DNA of 64,000 nt from Palsa-461 sp963768185. Its GTDB lineage: Bacteria > Actinomycetota > Acidimicrobiia > Acidimicrobiales > RAAP-2. The notes beneath the pieces are model-generated. The model was not told the origin of the DNA and ran no database searches. It was given only the letters and a program-made list of their open reading frames with translations. Of this stretch, positions 26,350-37,498 are shown in pieces. Location of the stretch: contig CAVYGS010000005.1 of the NCBI GenBank assembly GCA_963768185.1, positions 186,001 to 250,000 of the forward strand, given 5' to 3'. A program made the translations under genes and the position numbers. Numbering within the stretch: the stretch's first letter is position 1; every line of letters starts with the position of its first letter.

Positions 26350-28292
26350 TCAGCGCGCCCCGCCGTGACGAACCGGACCGGGACCCGGTCGCCGACGCTC
26401 AAGTCCTGTCCGGTGCCCTGGCTCCCCCCGGCCGGCGGCGAGCTCGAGGCGACGACGTGCTCCAAGCCGGCGTCGGTGCACGCCCCGCAGTCGTAGCAGG
26501 GGGTCCAGCGGCAGTCCTCGACCGACACCTCCCTGAGCGCGTCCTGCCAATCCGACCAGAGGAAGTCCTTGTGCAGACCAGCCGACAGGTGGTCCCAGGG
26601 GAGGATCTCGTCCTCGGCGCGCGTCCGGTGGGCGAGGTCGTCGAGCGAGAGCCCCTCAGCGGCGAGCGCCTGCTCCCACTTGGCCAGGTCGAAGCGCTCG
26701 GACCACTCCTGGAAGGTCCCCCCGGCGCGCCACACCCGCTCGATCACCGCGCCCATCCGGCGGTCGCCCCGCGAGACCAGGCCCTCGGCGACGGTGGCCT
26801 CAGGGTCGTGCCAACGCAGCGACACCCCCCGAGCGCCCCGGCACGCGTCCTTCAACAGGTTGATCTTGCGCCGCAGCTCGGCGACGGTGTCCTGGGCGAA
26901 CCATTGGAACGGGGTCTGGGCCTTCGGCACGAAGCCCCCGACCGAGGCGACGACCGTCGGGGAGCGATGGTGCAGGCGCCCGATCTCGGCGCAGCGCCGG
27001 GCCAGCTCGGCGATGCCGAGTACGTCCTCGTCGCGCTCGGTGGGCAGGCCGATCAGGAAGTAGAGCTTGACCCGCCGCCAACCGTTCGAGAACGCCGCGT
27101 CGACCGCGCCGTAGAGGTCCTCCTCGGTGATCAGCTTGTTGATGACCCGCCGCATCCGCCAGGTGCCGCCTTCGGGGGCGAAGGTGAGCCCGGTGCGACG
27201 CGCCTGGGCGATCTGGGTCGCCGTCGCGACCGTGAAGGCGTCGACGCGCAGGCTCGGGAGACTGACTGAGATCTGCTGTGCACCGCACTCACCGCCGACC
27301 ACCGCGGCGACGGTGTCCTCGATCGAGGAGAAGTCGGCGGTCGAGAGCGACGTCAGCGCGACTTCGTCGTAGCCGGTCCGCTCGAGCCCCGCCGTGATCA
27401 TGGAGCGCACCTGGGCCGCCGGGCGCTCGCGCACGGGGCGGGTGATCATGCCGGCCTGGCAGAACCGGCATCCGCGCGTGCACCCCCGGAACACCTCGAC
27501 GTTCAGCCGGTCGTGCACGACCTCGGTCAAGGGGACGAGCTGGCGCTTGGGGTAGGGCCACGCCGCCAGGTCGACGATGGTGCGCTTCACCACCTGCTCC
27601 GGCGCGCCCGGCATCCGGGGCGTGACCGACTCGAGGAGCGGACCTGCGAAGCGCACCTCGTAGAGGCTCGGGACGTAGACGCCTTCAAGCGCCGCCAGCG
27701 CGCTGAGGAGCGCTTCGCGCGTGCGACCGGGACCCCGGGCGAGCCAGTCCCGCACGACGTCGTTCATCTCCCCCACCACCTCCTCGCCGTCGCCGAGCAC
27801 GAAGGCGTCGACGAAGTCAGCGAGCGGTTCGGGGTTGAACGTGCAGTGGCCGCCAGCCACGACGAGCGGATCGTCGGCCGAGCGCTCCGTCCCCCGCACG
27901 GCGACACCGGCCAGGTCGATCAGATTGAGCACGTTCGTGTAGACGAGCTCGGCCGAGAGGTTGAAGGCGAGCACGTCGAAGTCGCGCGCCGCGAGGTGGT
28001 TCTCCACCGAGAACAGCGGGACGCCGACCGAACGCATCGCCGACTCCATGTCGATCCACGGCGCGTACGAGCGCTCGGCGAGCGCGTCGGGCCGCTCGTT
28101 CAGCAGCTCGTAGAGGATCTGCAGACCCTGGTTGGGCAGCCCGATCTCGTAGGTGTCCGGGTAGATCAGGAGCCAGGCGACCCGCCCGTCGCCATGGACC
28201 GGGACGGTCGCGCCCTGCTCACCGCCGATGTACCGGGCGGGCTTGGAGACGGCATCAAGCAGCGGTTCGATGCTCGGCCAGATTGATGCCAC
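26350..28292 (-). CDS. TIGR03960-type radical SAM protein
   Basis: A large radical SAM enzyme of unknown reaction. It has an N-terminal B12-binding-like domain (LLIYPDTYEIGLPNQGLQIL, HCTFNPEPLADFVDAFVLGD). The radical SAM core has the CxxxCxxC motif in EVFRGCTRGCRFCQAGMI. Further on come TFAPEGGTWRMR and KLYFLIGLPTE. Near the end a cysteine cluster CYDCGACTDAG is seen. The uncorrected frame continues to 26115, but its last 80 residues overlap the DUF2344 gene out of frame and look non-coding. I place the end near 26350, or the two genes are one fusion broken by a frameshift. It follows mrdA and precedes RNase E/G. Confidence 0.85.
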
Positions 28293-28334
28293 GAAGGAGC
28301 GAGTCTACGCCCGGGCCCTGGTCGCCGGGTCTGA

Positions 28335-30453
28335 CTAGCCCCGGCTCGGCGACGTGGTCGTCGTTGTCGGAGCGGGCGTGCCGGCCGGGGCGTTCGACGC
28401 CTTGGCCGTGTCGGTGGGCGGGTGCGCCGCCGTGGGGAGCACGACGTTGCCGATGGGGTTGGTGACCAGGTAGTTGAAGATGTTCATCACGGCGGGGGCC
28501 GCCGCCTGGGCGCCGTAACCACCGTGCTGGACGACGACCAGGACGACGTACTGGGGATTGGGAATCGGCCCGAAGGCGACGAACCAGGCGTTGGGCTCGT
28601 CCAGGCCCGAGCTGCACGACCCCGAGCAGATGTCGGCCGTCCCGGTCTTGCCGGCGATCTGGAACTGGCTCAGGCTGAAGTCCGCGTCCGCCTCGAAGGT
28701 GCTCGCGGCGGTCCCGCGCTCCACCACGCCCTCCAGTCCCTGGAGGATCTGCGAATAGTCGGTCGCCGGCATGGACACATGTCCGGTGACATCGGGGACG
28801 AACCTCTTCACCACCTTGTCGTTGGCCGGGTTGACGAGGGCGGCGCCGATCTCGGGCTTGTAGCGGGTGCCCCCGTTTGCGAACGTCGCATAGGCGTCCG
28901 CCAAGCCGATCGGGGTGATCAAGGTGGCGCCCTGGCCGAAGGCCATCTCGATGTTGTCTCCCGCGTACCAGGTGGTGATCGGCGCCAGAGCCGGGTCCTC
29001 TTTGTGCAGGAGATCGCGCTCGGGCTGGCTGTCGACCCGGCTCTGCGCCTCGTCGGGCAGGTCGATGCCGGTCACCTGGTCCAGGCCGTACTCGTCGGCG
29101 ACGTTCTGAATGGGCGTCGGGCCGAACTTGCTCTGTTGGTTGTAGAACATGTCGCCCACGTCGTAGAAGTAGTAATCGTCGGACAACGTCAGCGCGTCTT
29201 GGAGGTCGACCTCGCCGGCGCCCTGCGCCTCGTCGTCGTGGAACGTGCAACCGGCGGCGGCTCCACCGGAGTTGTTGCATCCGGGCACCGTGAAGATCCC
29301 GGTGTCGTCGATGTAGGTAAACGGCGAAATCAAATTGTCCTTCAGGGCGGCGGTCGACGTGACCAGCTTGAACGTCGACCCCGGCGTATAGGAGCCCGAG
29401 GATCGCGTAGTTCTCCAACGGGCATGCGCCGTCGGTCGCCTGGCAGCCGCCGAACAGGGCGTTGTAGTTGGCCTGGGAGATGCCGCCCACCCAGTCGTTC
29501 AGGTTGTAGGTCGGATACGACGCCATCGCCAACACCGCACCGGTGTTGACGTTCATCACCACTGCGGCGCCGCTGTTGGCCGCCGGATAGAGATCAGTCG
29601 ACTGATCCAGGGTGTTGTGGTCGTTCTCGATGTCCTGTTGGAGCGCGTTCTGCAGCTCTTCTTGGAGTCCGGTGTCGAGGTTGGTGACGAGGAGGTCCCC
29701 CTCTTTGGGCTGGGTTTTGTGCAGCGTGCCGACGACCTGGTTCTCGGCGTTCACCGACAGCTCGTCCTCGCCGTCCACGCCCTGCAGGTAGGACTGGTAC
29801 TCCTGCTCCAGCCCGGTCTGGCCGTACTGGCTGGTCGGTTGGTAGCCCTGGTGGGGGTGGTCCGCCAGCTCGGTGCTCGTGATGGGGCCGACGTAGCCGA
29901 GCACGTGGGTCGCGGTGCACCCGCACGACCCGCCCTGGGGGTAGGTGCGGATCGTCGTCTGCTGCACGCTCACGCCGGGGAATTCGGCCTGATGCTCGTC
30001 GAGGTATTGGATGGTGGCGGTCGGCGCACCGGTCAGCACCGGCACCGGCTGGTACACGCTGTATTGGGAGTCCTTCAGGGCCCCCATGACCTGCGCCGGG
30101 GTCTCGCCGACCAGCGAGGCGACCTTGGCGATGATGCCGGGGTCGACGATCGCGGCGTGCCGAGACAGAACGATCTGCTCCTGGACCTGGTTGCCGACGA
30201 CGATCGCCCCGTTGCGGTCGAGGATCTCACCGCGCGCGGCCGGGACGGCCACCTCACGGATCTGGTTCTGGTTGACCGCCGCCGCCGCCCTCTTCTGCCC
30301 AATCACCTGGAGGTCCCAGAGCCGCAGGACCATCGTGGCGAACAGGGCCAAGAAGACCAGCCCGATCACGGCGATCCGGACATTCGGGCGTGACGGGACC
30401 TCCTGGGGGGAGGCGACCAAGGCACCGACGTTCACACCCCGCCTCGGCCGCAT
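28335..30453 (-). CDS. mrdA: Penicillin-binding protein 2 (MrdA-type transpeptidase), one frameshift
   Basis: A class B penicillin-binding protein that cross-links peptidoglycan during elongation. An N-terminal membrane anchor lies at about residues 25-45, then a pedestal domain (REVAVPAARGEILDRNGAIV), and the transpeptidase domain. The frame breaks at about 29395-29402: ENYAI is followed by one extra base, after which SGSYTPGSTFKLVTST carries the catalytic Ser and Lys (STFK). SDDYYFY stands at the second motif and AGKTGTAD at the third. It ends at 28335 with a Thr/Pro-rich tail. Eight cysteines in the extracytoplasmic part fall in four close pairs, which is unusual. It follows mreD and precedes the radical SAM gene; no rodA is present. 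Confidence 0.91.
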
Positions 30454-30553
30454 CCGCGGGCGACGCCGGGGTCGACGGGGCTGCTTCGGTGCGTTCTGGG
30501 CGGGACGGAGGAAGCGGTGCCGACCCCCATCGGGTGCAGGACCGAGCGTCGGG

Positions 30554-31093
30554 TCAAGGGCGGTCCCCCGGGACGAGCGCGCCGCGCCAGGCTGACCCGG
30601 TGACCTCCTGACCGAACGCCCAGTTGCACGCCCACACGAACGCGTAGGCGAGGGCGCCGTTCACGACGGCGACGACACCGACGACGGCGCCGAGGCCGAC
30701 GGTGAGCATGTCCGGCTGGCCGAGGACCGCTCCAAGCACCGCGAACATGATGACCCCGATGGCGCTGCCGAGGGCCGCGACCCCCGGCACGAAGAACCGG
30801 TTGTGACGGTCGACGCCGGCCGCCACCAGCTGCCCGGCGGCGGCGCCAAGGGCGGTGCCGATCAGGGCGCTCAGGCCCAGGGGGGTGGGCAGGAAAAGGT
30901 CGATGGCCAGGCCCGACGCGAACCCCACGATGGCCCCCCGCTGGATCCCGCCGGCCAGGCCGGCGGCGATGGCCAGGCCCATGAACAGCTCGGGGTGGGC
31001 GCCCCCGATTCGCAGGTCCAGGACCACCGTGAGCTGGAGCACCAGCACCACCACGATGACGAGCAGGGCCCGGGGCACCTCCCTCGGGGTCAC
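30554..31093 (-). CDS. mreD: Rod shape-determining protein MreD
   Basis: An integral membrane protein of the elongasome, 179 residues, with five or six hydrophobic segments (ALLVIVVVLVLQLTVVLDLR, LFMGLAIAAGLAGGIQRGAI, GFASGLAIDLFLPTPLGLSA, then two or three more). The Asp/Leu-rich LAIDLFLPTPLG segment is typical of MreD. Its start overlaps the mreC stop by four bases. It is followed by mrdA after 100 bases. Sequence conservation in this family is weak, so identification rests on topology and on position in mreBCD-mrdA. Confidence 0.88.
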   Translation of the reverse strand: MTPREVPRALLVIVVVLVLQLTVVLDLRIGGAHPELFMGLAIAAGLAGGIQRGAIVGFASGLAIDLFLPTPLGLSALIGTALGAAAGQLVAAGVDRHNRFFVPGVAALGSAIGVIMFAVLGAVLGQPDMLTVGLGAVVGVVAVVNGALAYAFVWACNWAFGQEVTGSAWRGALVPGDRP

Positions 31094-31929
31094 AGCGGCG
31101 GCTCCGCCTCGACGACGTCGACGTAGGCCAGCTGGTCGAGGTTGGCGGCCGGGCTCAGCGTGACCGTCATGAACTGACTCCCCACGCTGGACTTGATCGA
31201 GCGGACCCTGCCGACCGGGATGTCGGGCGGGAAGGCGCCGCCGGCCAGGCCGTTCGTGTACATCATCTCCCCCACGTGCAGGTGCGTGAGGTTGGGCACG
31301 TACTGCACCGCGAGCTGGGTCCCGGCTCCCTGGCCGTCGACCACCGCGTACATCTGGTCCTTCGGCCCGAAGCTCACCCCGATCTCCGAGCGGCTGTCGG
31401 TGATCAGCTGCACCGTCGCCGTGTCCTCGCTCGTGCTCTCGACCTGTCCCACGAGGCCACCGGCACCGACCACCGGCTCCCCCTTGGTCACGCCCGAGCT
31501 GGTCCCCTTGGCGATCGTGATGTCAGCGTCGAAGTCGGACAGGTCGAAGTTGATCATCGGCGCGGTCACCGTCTTCAGCGAGCCGAGGTAGGGCACGTCG
31601 GCGAGCGAGGTCAGCTCGCGCACCTTCTGGCGCAACGCCCCGGTCTCGTTGACCTCCATCCGCAGTTGGCCGATGAGGGCCTGGAGCTGTTGGTTCTCTT
31701 GTTGGAGGGCGCCATAGTGCACAGCACCGGCGAAGAAGTCGCCGATTGGTCGCAGGATGTCGTTCACGCCCGAGGTGAGTGGTGAGAACACGTCGTGGGC
31801 CACCGACTTCAACCCCGAGGTGATGTGGTTGGTGCCGCTCCGTTCGTCGAAGGTGATGAGCGTCACCGACACGAGCACCAGCACCGCGATGATGACCAAT
31901 GTGCGACGGGATCGCCGTGGTCCAGCCAC
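31090..31929 (-). CDS. mreC: Rod shape-determining protein MreC
   Basis: A periplasm-facing elongasome scaffold, 279 residues. It has an N-terminal basic stretch with one membrane helix (RRTLVIIAVLVLVSVTLITF) and a coiled coil at about residues 70-110 (LQQENQQLQALIGQLRMEVN). Two beta domains follow, with VVGAGGLVGQVESTSEDTATVQLITD, where the GLVG-V pattern is characteristic. Lies between mreB (21 bases upstream) and mreD (four-base overlap). Full length. Confidence 0.93.
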   Translation of the reverse strand: MAGPRRSRRTLVIIAVLVLVSVTLITFDERSGTNHITSGLKSVAHDVFSPLTSGVNDILRPIGDFFAGAVHYGALQQENQQLQALIGQLRMEVNETGALRQKVRELTSLADVPYLGSLKTVTAPMINFDLSDFDADITIAKGTSSGVTKGEPVVGAGGLVGQVESTSEDTATVQLITDSRSEIGVSFGPKDQMYAVVDGQGAGTQLAVQYVPNLTHLHVGEMMYTNGLAGGAFPPDIPVGRVRSIKSSVGSQFMTVTLSPAANLDQLAYVDVVEAEPPL

Positions 31930-31950
31930 GCGCTCTGGACAACCGCCGGG

Positions 31951-32982
31951 TTAGCGAGAAGACGAAGTGATCAGAACCTGCTTGAGGGCCTCGAACTCCT
32001 CGAGGCACTGACCACTGCCGATCGCAACGCAGTTCATCGGATCACGCGCGACGACGATGGGCATCCCGGTCTCGTGCTGGAGCCGAGCGTCGAGGCCGTG
32101 GAGGAGCGCTCCGCCGCCGGTCAACACGACGCCTTGCTCCATCAAGTCAGCAGCGAGCTCGGGCGGCGTGCGGTCGAGCGTCGACTTCACCGCGTCGATG
32201 ATCGCGCTCACCGGCTCCTCGATGGCCCGGCGGATGTCCTCGGTCGAGACGATGATGGTCTTGGGCAGGCCGCTCAACAGGTCACGGCCGCGGATCTCGG
32301 CGTGGAGCTCTTCCTCGAGCGGGTAGGCCGAACCGAGCGCCATCTTGATCTCCTCGGCCGTGCGCTCGCCGAGGGCCAGGCTGAACTCCTTCTTGACGAA
32401 GGCGACGATCGCCTCGTCCAGCTCGTCGCCGCCGATGCGGATCGACTGACTGGTGACGATGCCGCCGAGGGAGATGACCGCCACCTCGGTGGTGCCACCG
32501 CCAATGTCGACGACCATGTTCCCCGTCGGCTCGTGCACCGGGAGGCCGGCGCCGATCGCGGCCGCCATCGGCTCTTCGATGATGTAGGCCTTGCGGGCTC
32601 CGGCGTACTCAGCGGCCTCCATGACGGCGCGCTGCTCGACGCCGGTGATCCCGGAGGGGACGCAGATCACCATCCGCGGCTTGGCGAAGCGGCGCTGGTG
32701 CACCCGGTGGATGAAGTAGCGGAGCATCTTCTCGCAGATCTCGAAGTCCGCGATGACCCCGTCCTTCAGCGGACGGATGGCCTGGATGTTGCTCGGGGTC
32801 CGGCCGATCATCCGCTTGGCCTCGGCTCCGACGGCCAGGGGGCGCCCGTCCTTCACGTCGACCGCGACGACCGAGGGCTCGTTCAGGATGATCCCCCGCC
32901 CGCGCACATAGACCAACGTGTTCGCCGTGCCAAGGTCGACCGCCATGTCGCGTCCAAGCAGGAACAGGCGATTGTCGGGCAT
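31951..32982 (-). CDS. mreB: Actin-like rod shape protein MreB
   Basis: A bacterial actin that organises lateral wall synthesis at the membrane. 343 residues from MPDNRLFLLGRDMAVDLGTAN. The phosphate-1 motif DLGTANTLVYV, the phosphate-2 motif MVVDIGGGTTEVAVIS and the adenosine motif VVLTGGGALLHGLDA are all present. The ATG at 32982 was chosen over an in-frame ATG 18 codons upstream, because MreB proteins open close to the DLGTAN motif and a GA-rich ribosome-binding site precedes it. First gene of mreB-mreC-mreD-mrdA. The 255-base divergent gap upstream should hold its promoter. Confidence 0.96.
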   Translation of the reverse strand: MPDNRLFLLGRDMAVDLGTANTLVYVRGRGIILNEPSVVAVDVKDGRPLAVGAEAKRMIGRTPSNIQAIRPLKDGVIADFEICEKMLRYFIHRVHQRRFAKPRMVICVPSGITGVEQRAVMEAAEYAGARKAYIIEEPMAAAIGAGLPVHEPTGNMVVDIGGGTTEVAVISLGGIVTSQSIRIGGDELDEAIVAFVKKEFSLALGERTAEEIKMALGSAYPLEEELHAEIRGRDLLSGLPKTIIVSTEDIRRAIEEPVSAIIDAVKSTLDRTPPELAADLMEQGVVLTGGGALLHGLDARLQHETGMPIVVARDPMNCVAIGSGQCLEEFEALKQVLITSSSR

Positions 32983-33068
32983 TGAGTCTCGTTCCCTCTC
33001 GGCGGGGTATCGGCTCGAGGCCGCCATGGCCGTCAAGTGACCGGGCCAAGGCTATGGGAACGGTGCAC

Positions 33069-33090
33069 GGGCGCACAAGGGCGCACAAGG
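33069..33090. repeat. Two and a fraction tandem copies of a 10-base unit
   Basis: The unit GGGCGCACAA occurs twice in tandem (33069-33088) and a third copy begins (GG). It lies about 90 bases upstream of the mreB start, in the 255-base divergent gap between mreB and the MetE-like gene. Such short direct repeats can be regulator sites, but nothing shows that here. The rest of the gap holds no other gene. A TTGACG-like hexamer occurs on the minus strand near 33030-33040. Confidence 0.4.
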
Positions 33091-33237
33091 GCCCCCGACA
33101 GGTTGAAGACCGCGGACCTAGGAACCACATCAGTGTAACTCACCTCGACCGAGTGCGAACGCCAGCGAAGCGGTACTACTCCAAGTGGCACCGTCCCGCT
33201 GCCTCGGGAGGGCCGGTCGCGGCCACAATGGGCGGGC

Positions 33238-34354
33238 GTGACGTCTGAGCGGCCGCCATTCCGAGCCGACCACGTCGGCAGCCTCCTTCGCCCGGCGGCG
33301 CTGCTCGCGGCCCGGGACCGGTTCGCCAACGGTGAGATCTCGTCGGACGACCTGGCCGGGGCAGAGGACGAAGCGATCGCCGACATCGTCGCGATGCAAG
33401 AGTCCGTCGGGCTGTCGTCGGCCACCGACGGGGAGTTCCGCCGGGCCGCCTGGCACATGGACTTCATCTACCAACTGGGCGGGGTCACCAGGACCGAGGG
33501 GCAGATCGCGGTCTCGTTCAGAAACGAGCGGGAGACGCTGTCCTTCACCCCCTCGGGTCTCGCCGTCGAGGACCCGATCCACCTCGACCACCCGATCTTC
33601 TCGGCGGCCTTCATGTCGCTGGCCTCGATGGTGACGACCGCCACGCCGAAGCTGACGATTCCCTCGCCCTCGATGGTCCACTATCGGGGCGGGCGGGCGG
33701 CGATCAACCCGGCCATCTACCCCGAGCTCGACGCGTTCTGGGCCGACCTGAGCGCCGCCTACCGCGACGAGGTCGCCGCGCTCGCCGACCTCGGGTGCAC
33801 GTACCTGCAGTTCGACGACACGAGTCTCGCCTATCTGAACGACCCCGAGCAGCGCGGCTTTCATCGCCCAGCAGGGCGGCGACCCCGAGCACCAGCACGA
33901 GATCTACATCAGGACCATGAACGACGCGATCGCAGCCAAGCCCGAGTCGATGTCGATCACCACGCACATGTGCCGCGGGAACTTCCGATCGTCGTGGGTT
34001 GCCGAGGGCGGCTACGACTTCGTCGCCGAGGCGTTGTTCGGCGAGCTCAACGTCGATGGTTTCTTCTTGGAGTACGACGACGCACGCTCGGGTGGGTTCG
34101 AACCACTGCGGTTCGTCCCGAAGAACAAGCGCGTGGTGCTCGGACTCATCACCACCAAGCGCGGCGCGCTGGAGGACAAGGACGCCCTCAAACGGCGCAT
34201 CGACGAAGCGGCCCGCTACGTCCCCCTCGACCAGCTCTGCCTGTCGCCACAGTGCGGGTTCTCCTCCACCGTCGAGGGGAACCTGCTCACCTATGACGAG
34301 CAGGTCGCCAAGCTGCGCCTCGTCGTCGAGGTCGCGAGCGAGGTCTGGGGCTAG
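33238..34354 (+). CDS. MetE-like/UROD-fold methyltransferase, one frameshift
   Basis: A protein of the cobalamin-independent methionine synthase C-terminal family (YxjG-like). The N-terminus has PFRADHVGSLLRP, then SATDGEFRRAAWHMDF, YLQFDDTSLAYL, and after the break ITTHMCRGNFRS and LCLSPQCGFSSTVEGN. Zinc-ligand-like residues His (TTHMCRGN), Cys and the late Cys (SPQCGF) match the MetE catalytic core. One extra base at about 33855-33857 shifts the frame between DPEQR and AFIAQQGG. The corrected protein is about 371 residues and lacks the N-terminal MetE half, as in the YxjG type. Start is GTG at 33238. It converges on ndk with a four-base overlap. The methyl acceptor is not certain. Confidence 0.85.
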
Positions 34355-34758
34355 AGGCCCGGGAAGAAGAGGGCGATCTCTCGCGCCGCGGACTCGGGCG
34401 AGTCCGAACCGTGGACCAGGTTGTCCGGGAGCTCGGTGCCGAGGTCGCCTCGGATCGTCCCCGGGGCCGCCTGCTTGGGATCGGTCGCCCCCATGAGTGC
34501 GCGAACGGTCGCATGGGTGTCGTCGGGCCCCTCGACGACCGCGACGAGCGACGCCGAGCGGGTGATGAACTCGAGCAACTCGGCGAAGAAGGGCTTTTCC
34601 TCATGCTCGGCATAGTGCTGCGCGGCTACATCGAGGGGCATCTGGCGCAGCTCGGCCGCGACGAACCGCATCCCCTTGGCCTCGAGACGCCCGAGGATCT
34701 CGCCGACCAGGCCGCGCTCGACGGCGTCCGGCTTGATGATCACGAGGGTTCGTTCCAC
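34351..34758 (-). CDS. ndk: Nucleoside diphosphate kinase
   Basis: Transfers gamma-phosphate between nucleoside triphosphates and diphosphates in the cytosol. 135 residues: MERTLVIIKPDAVERGLVGE at the start, YAEHEEKPFF, VRALMGATDP, and the catalytic histidine in NLVHGSDSPESA. Length is standard. It follows folC by 12 bases, as in other actinobacteria, and converges with the MetE-like gene. Confidence 0.97.
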   Translation of the reverse strand: MERTLVIIKPDAVERGLVGEILGRLEAKGMRFVAAELRQMPLDVAAQHYAEHEEKPFFAELLEFITRSASLVAVVEGPDDTHATVRALMGATDPKQAAPGTIRGDLGTELPDNLVHGSDSPESAAREIALFFPGL

Positions 34759-34770
34759 GAGTCGAGGACC

Positions 34771-36153
34771 CTACCAGGCACCCCAACGAGGACCCGAGGG
34801 GTCGCCGGCGCCAGCGATCAGTTGCGGCGCGAGGTGTCGAGGAGCAGAACCCGCGGCGTCGGTGACCACGTAGAGGGAGCCCGCGACGAGCAGCATCCCG
34901 TCCTCGGGTACCCGCGGGCGGGCGGCCTCGATGGCCTCGGCAACGGTGCCGAACACCTCGACGTCGAGCCCGAGCGCCCGGCCGGCCTCGGCGACCACCT
35001 CGGGGGCGATGGCCCGCCGCGAGTCGGGCGCGCACGCGTACAGCGTGCGGATCCCGATCGGCGAGAGGGCCGACAGCATGGCCGAGGGGTCGCGGCCGCG
35101 CAGCATGCCGACCACCGCCATGATCGGTCCGTCGACCTGGAACCCCTCGGTGACCGCGGCGGCGAGAGCCTCCATCCCCGCGACGTTGTGCGCGCCGTCG
35201 ATCAAGGCGAGCGGCTGGCGGCCGACCACCTCCAGTCGACCCGGCACCCTCACCGAGCCGAGCCCTTCCTGGACGACGTCCTCGTCCAACGGGCGTCCGA
35301 AGAACGCTTCGGCCGCGGCCAACGCGCACGCCGCGTTCACCCCTTGGTGGGGTCCGTTCAAGGACACGAGCACCTCCCCGTAGGAGGCGCCGGGGGTCTC
35401 GAGGTCGACCAGCCGCCCGCCGACGGCGAGCCGGTTGGTCCGACAGGCGAAGTCACGCCCGGCGACCCACACGGCCTCCGCTCCGGCCTCGCGTGCCCTC
35501 GTCTCGATGATCGAGACGAGGGCGGGGTCGGTCTCCCCCACCACTGCGATCGACCCGGGCTTCACGATGCCGGACTTGTCGAGCGCGATCCCCTCGAGCG
35601 TCGGCCCGAGGATGTCGGTGTGGTCGTAACTGACGTTGGTGATGACACTCACCTGTGGCTCGACCACGTTCGTCGAGTCCCAGGTGCCCCCCACACCGAC
35701 CTCGATGACCGCGGCGTCCACGGCCACATCTGCGAACCACGCGAACGCGGCGGCGGTCAAGATCTCAAAACGCGTCGGCCGGTCGTTCATCAGCCCCACG
35801 AGGCCGGCCAACGTCGAGAGGACCTCGGTGAACGACTCGTCGTCGATCGGAACGCCGTTGCGGGCGATCCGCTCGTTGACGTGACTCAGGTTGGGGCTGG
35901 TGTAAGTGCCGACCGAGAGCCCCATCGCTCCGATGAGCGAGGTCACCATCGCGGCGGTCGAGCCCTTGCCGTTGGTCCCGGTCAGGTGCACCAGGGGATA
36001 GCTCCGTTCGGGGTTCCCGAGCAGATGGGCCAGCTCGCGCATTCGGTCGAGCGTGGGCAGGGCGCGCCGGCTGGGCATCTTCGACTCGTAGTCGATGTGC
36101 CCGTCCAGCCACCCGAGGGCCTGGGCGAGGGAGGAAAAAGGGGTCTGCGTCAC
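34771..36153 (-). CDS. folC: Folylpolyglutamate synthase / dihydrofolate synthase
   Basis: Adds glutamate to folates (and to dihydropteroate in bifunctional forms) with ATP. 460 residues of the Mur ligase fold. The P-loop is VHLTGTNGKGSTAAMV, followed by YTSPNLSHVNERI, AVIEVGVGGTWDSTN, LIDGAHN and PDSRRAI. GTG start at 36153. It lies between clpX and ndk on the same strand. A small hairpin sits directly upstream of the start. Intact. Confidence 0.95.
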   Translation of the reverse strand: MTQTPFSSLAQALGWLDGHIDYESKMPSRRALPTLDRMRELAHLLGNPERSYPLVHLTGTNGKGSTAAMVTSLIGAMGLSVGTYTSPNLSHVNERIARNGVPIDDESFTEVLSTLAGLVGLMNDRPTRFEILTAAAFAWFADVAVDAAVIEVGVGGTWDSTNVVEPQVSVITNVSYDHTDILGPTLEGIALDKSGIVKPGSIAVVGETDPALVSIIETRAREAGAEAVWVAGRDFACRTNRLAVGGRLVDLETPGASYGEVLVSLNGPHQGVNAACALAAAEAFFGRPLDEDVVQEGLGSVRVPGRLEVVGRQPLALIDGAHNVAGMEALAAAVTEGFQVDGPIMAVVGMLRGRDPSAMLSALSPIGIRTLYACAPDSRRAIAPEVVAEAGRALGLDVEVFGTVAEAIEAARPRVPEDGMLLVAGSLYVVTDAAGSAPRHLAPQLIAGAGDPSGPRWGAW

Positions 36154-36154
36154 T

Positions 36155-36172
36155 GCCCACCCATACGTGGGC
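36155..36172 (-). terminator. Small hairpin between clpX and folC
   Basis: A six-base-pair stem GCCCAC/GTGGGC with a six-base loop lies seven bases after the clpX stop and two bases before the folC GTG. It could be a weak terminator. Because it covers the folC ribosome-binding region, it could instead modulate folC translation. No T tract follows. Confidence 0.4.
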
Positions 36173-36178
36173 GGGAGC

Positions 36179-37453
<1,275 letters not shown>

Positions 37454-37498
37454 GCCAACTCCCCTCTAGCCCGGTCCCTGTTCCGGCCTGTTCGGTTC

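Noticed and set aside
26115..26350. C-terminal 80 codons of the radical SAM frame
   Set aside because: They overlap the DUF2344 gene out of frame and show no conserved sequence; explained by a frameshift.
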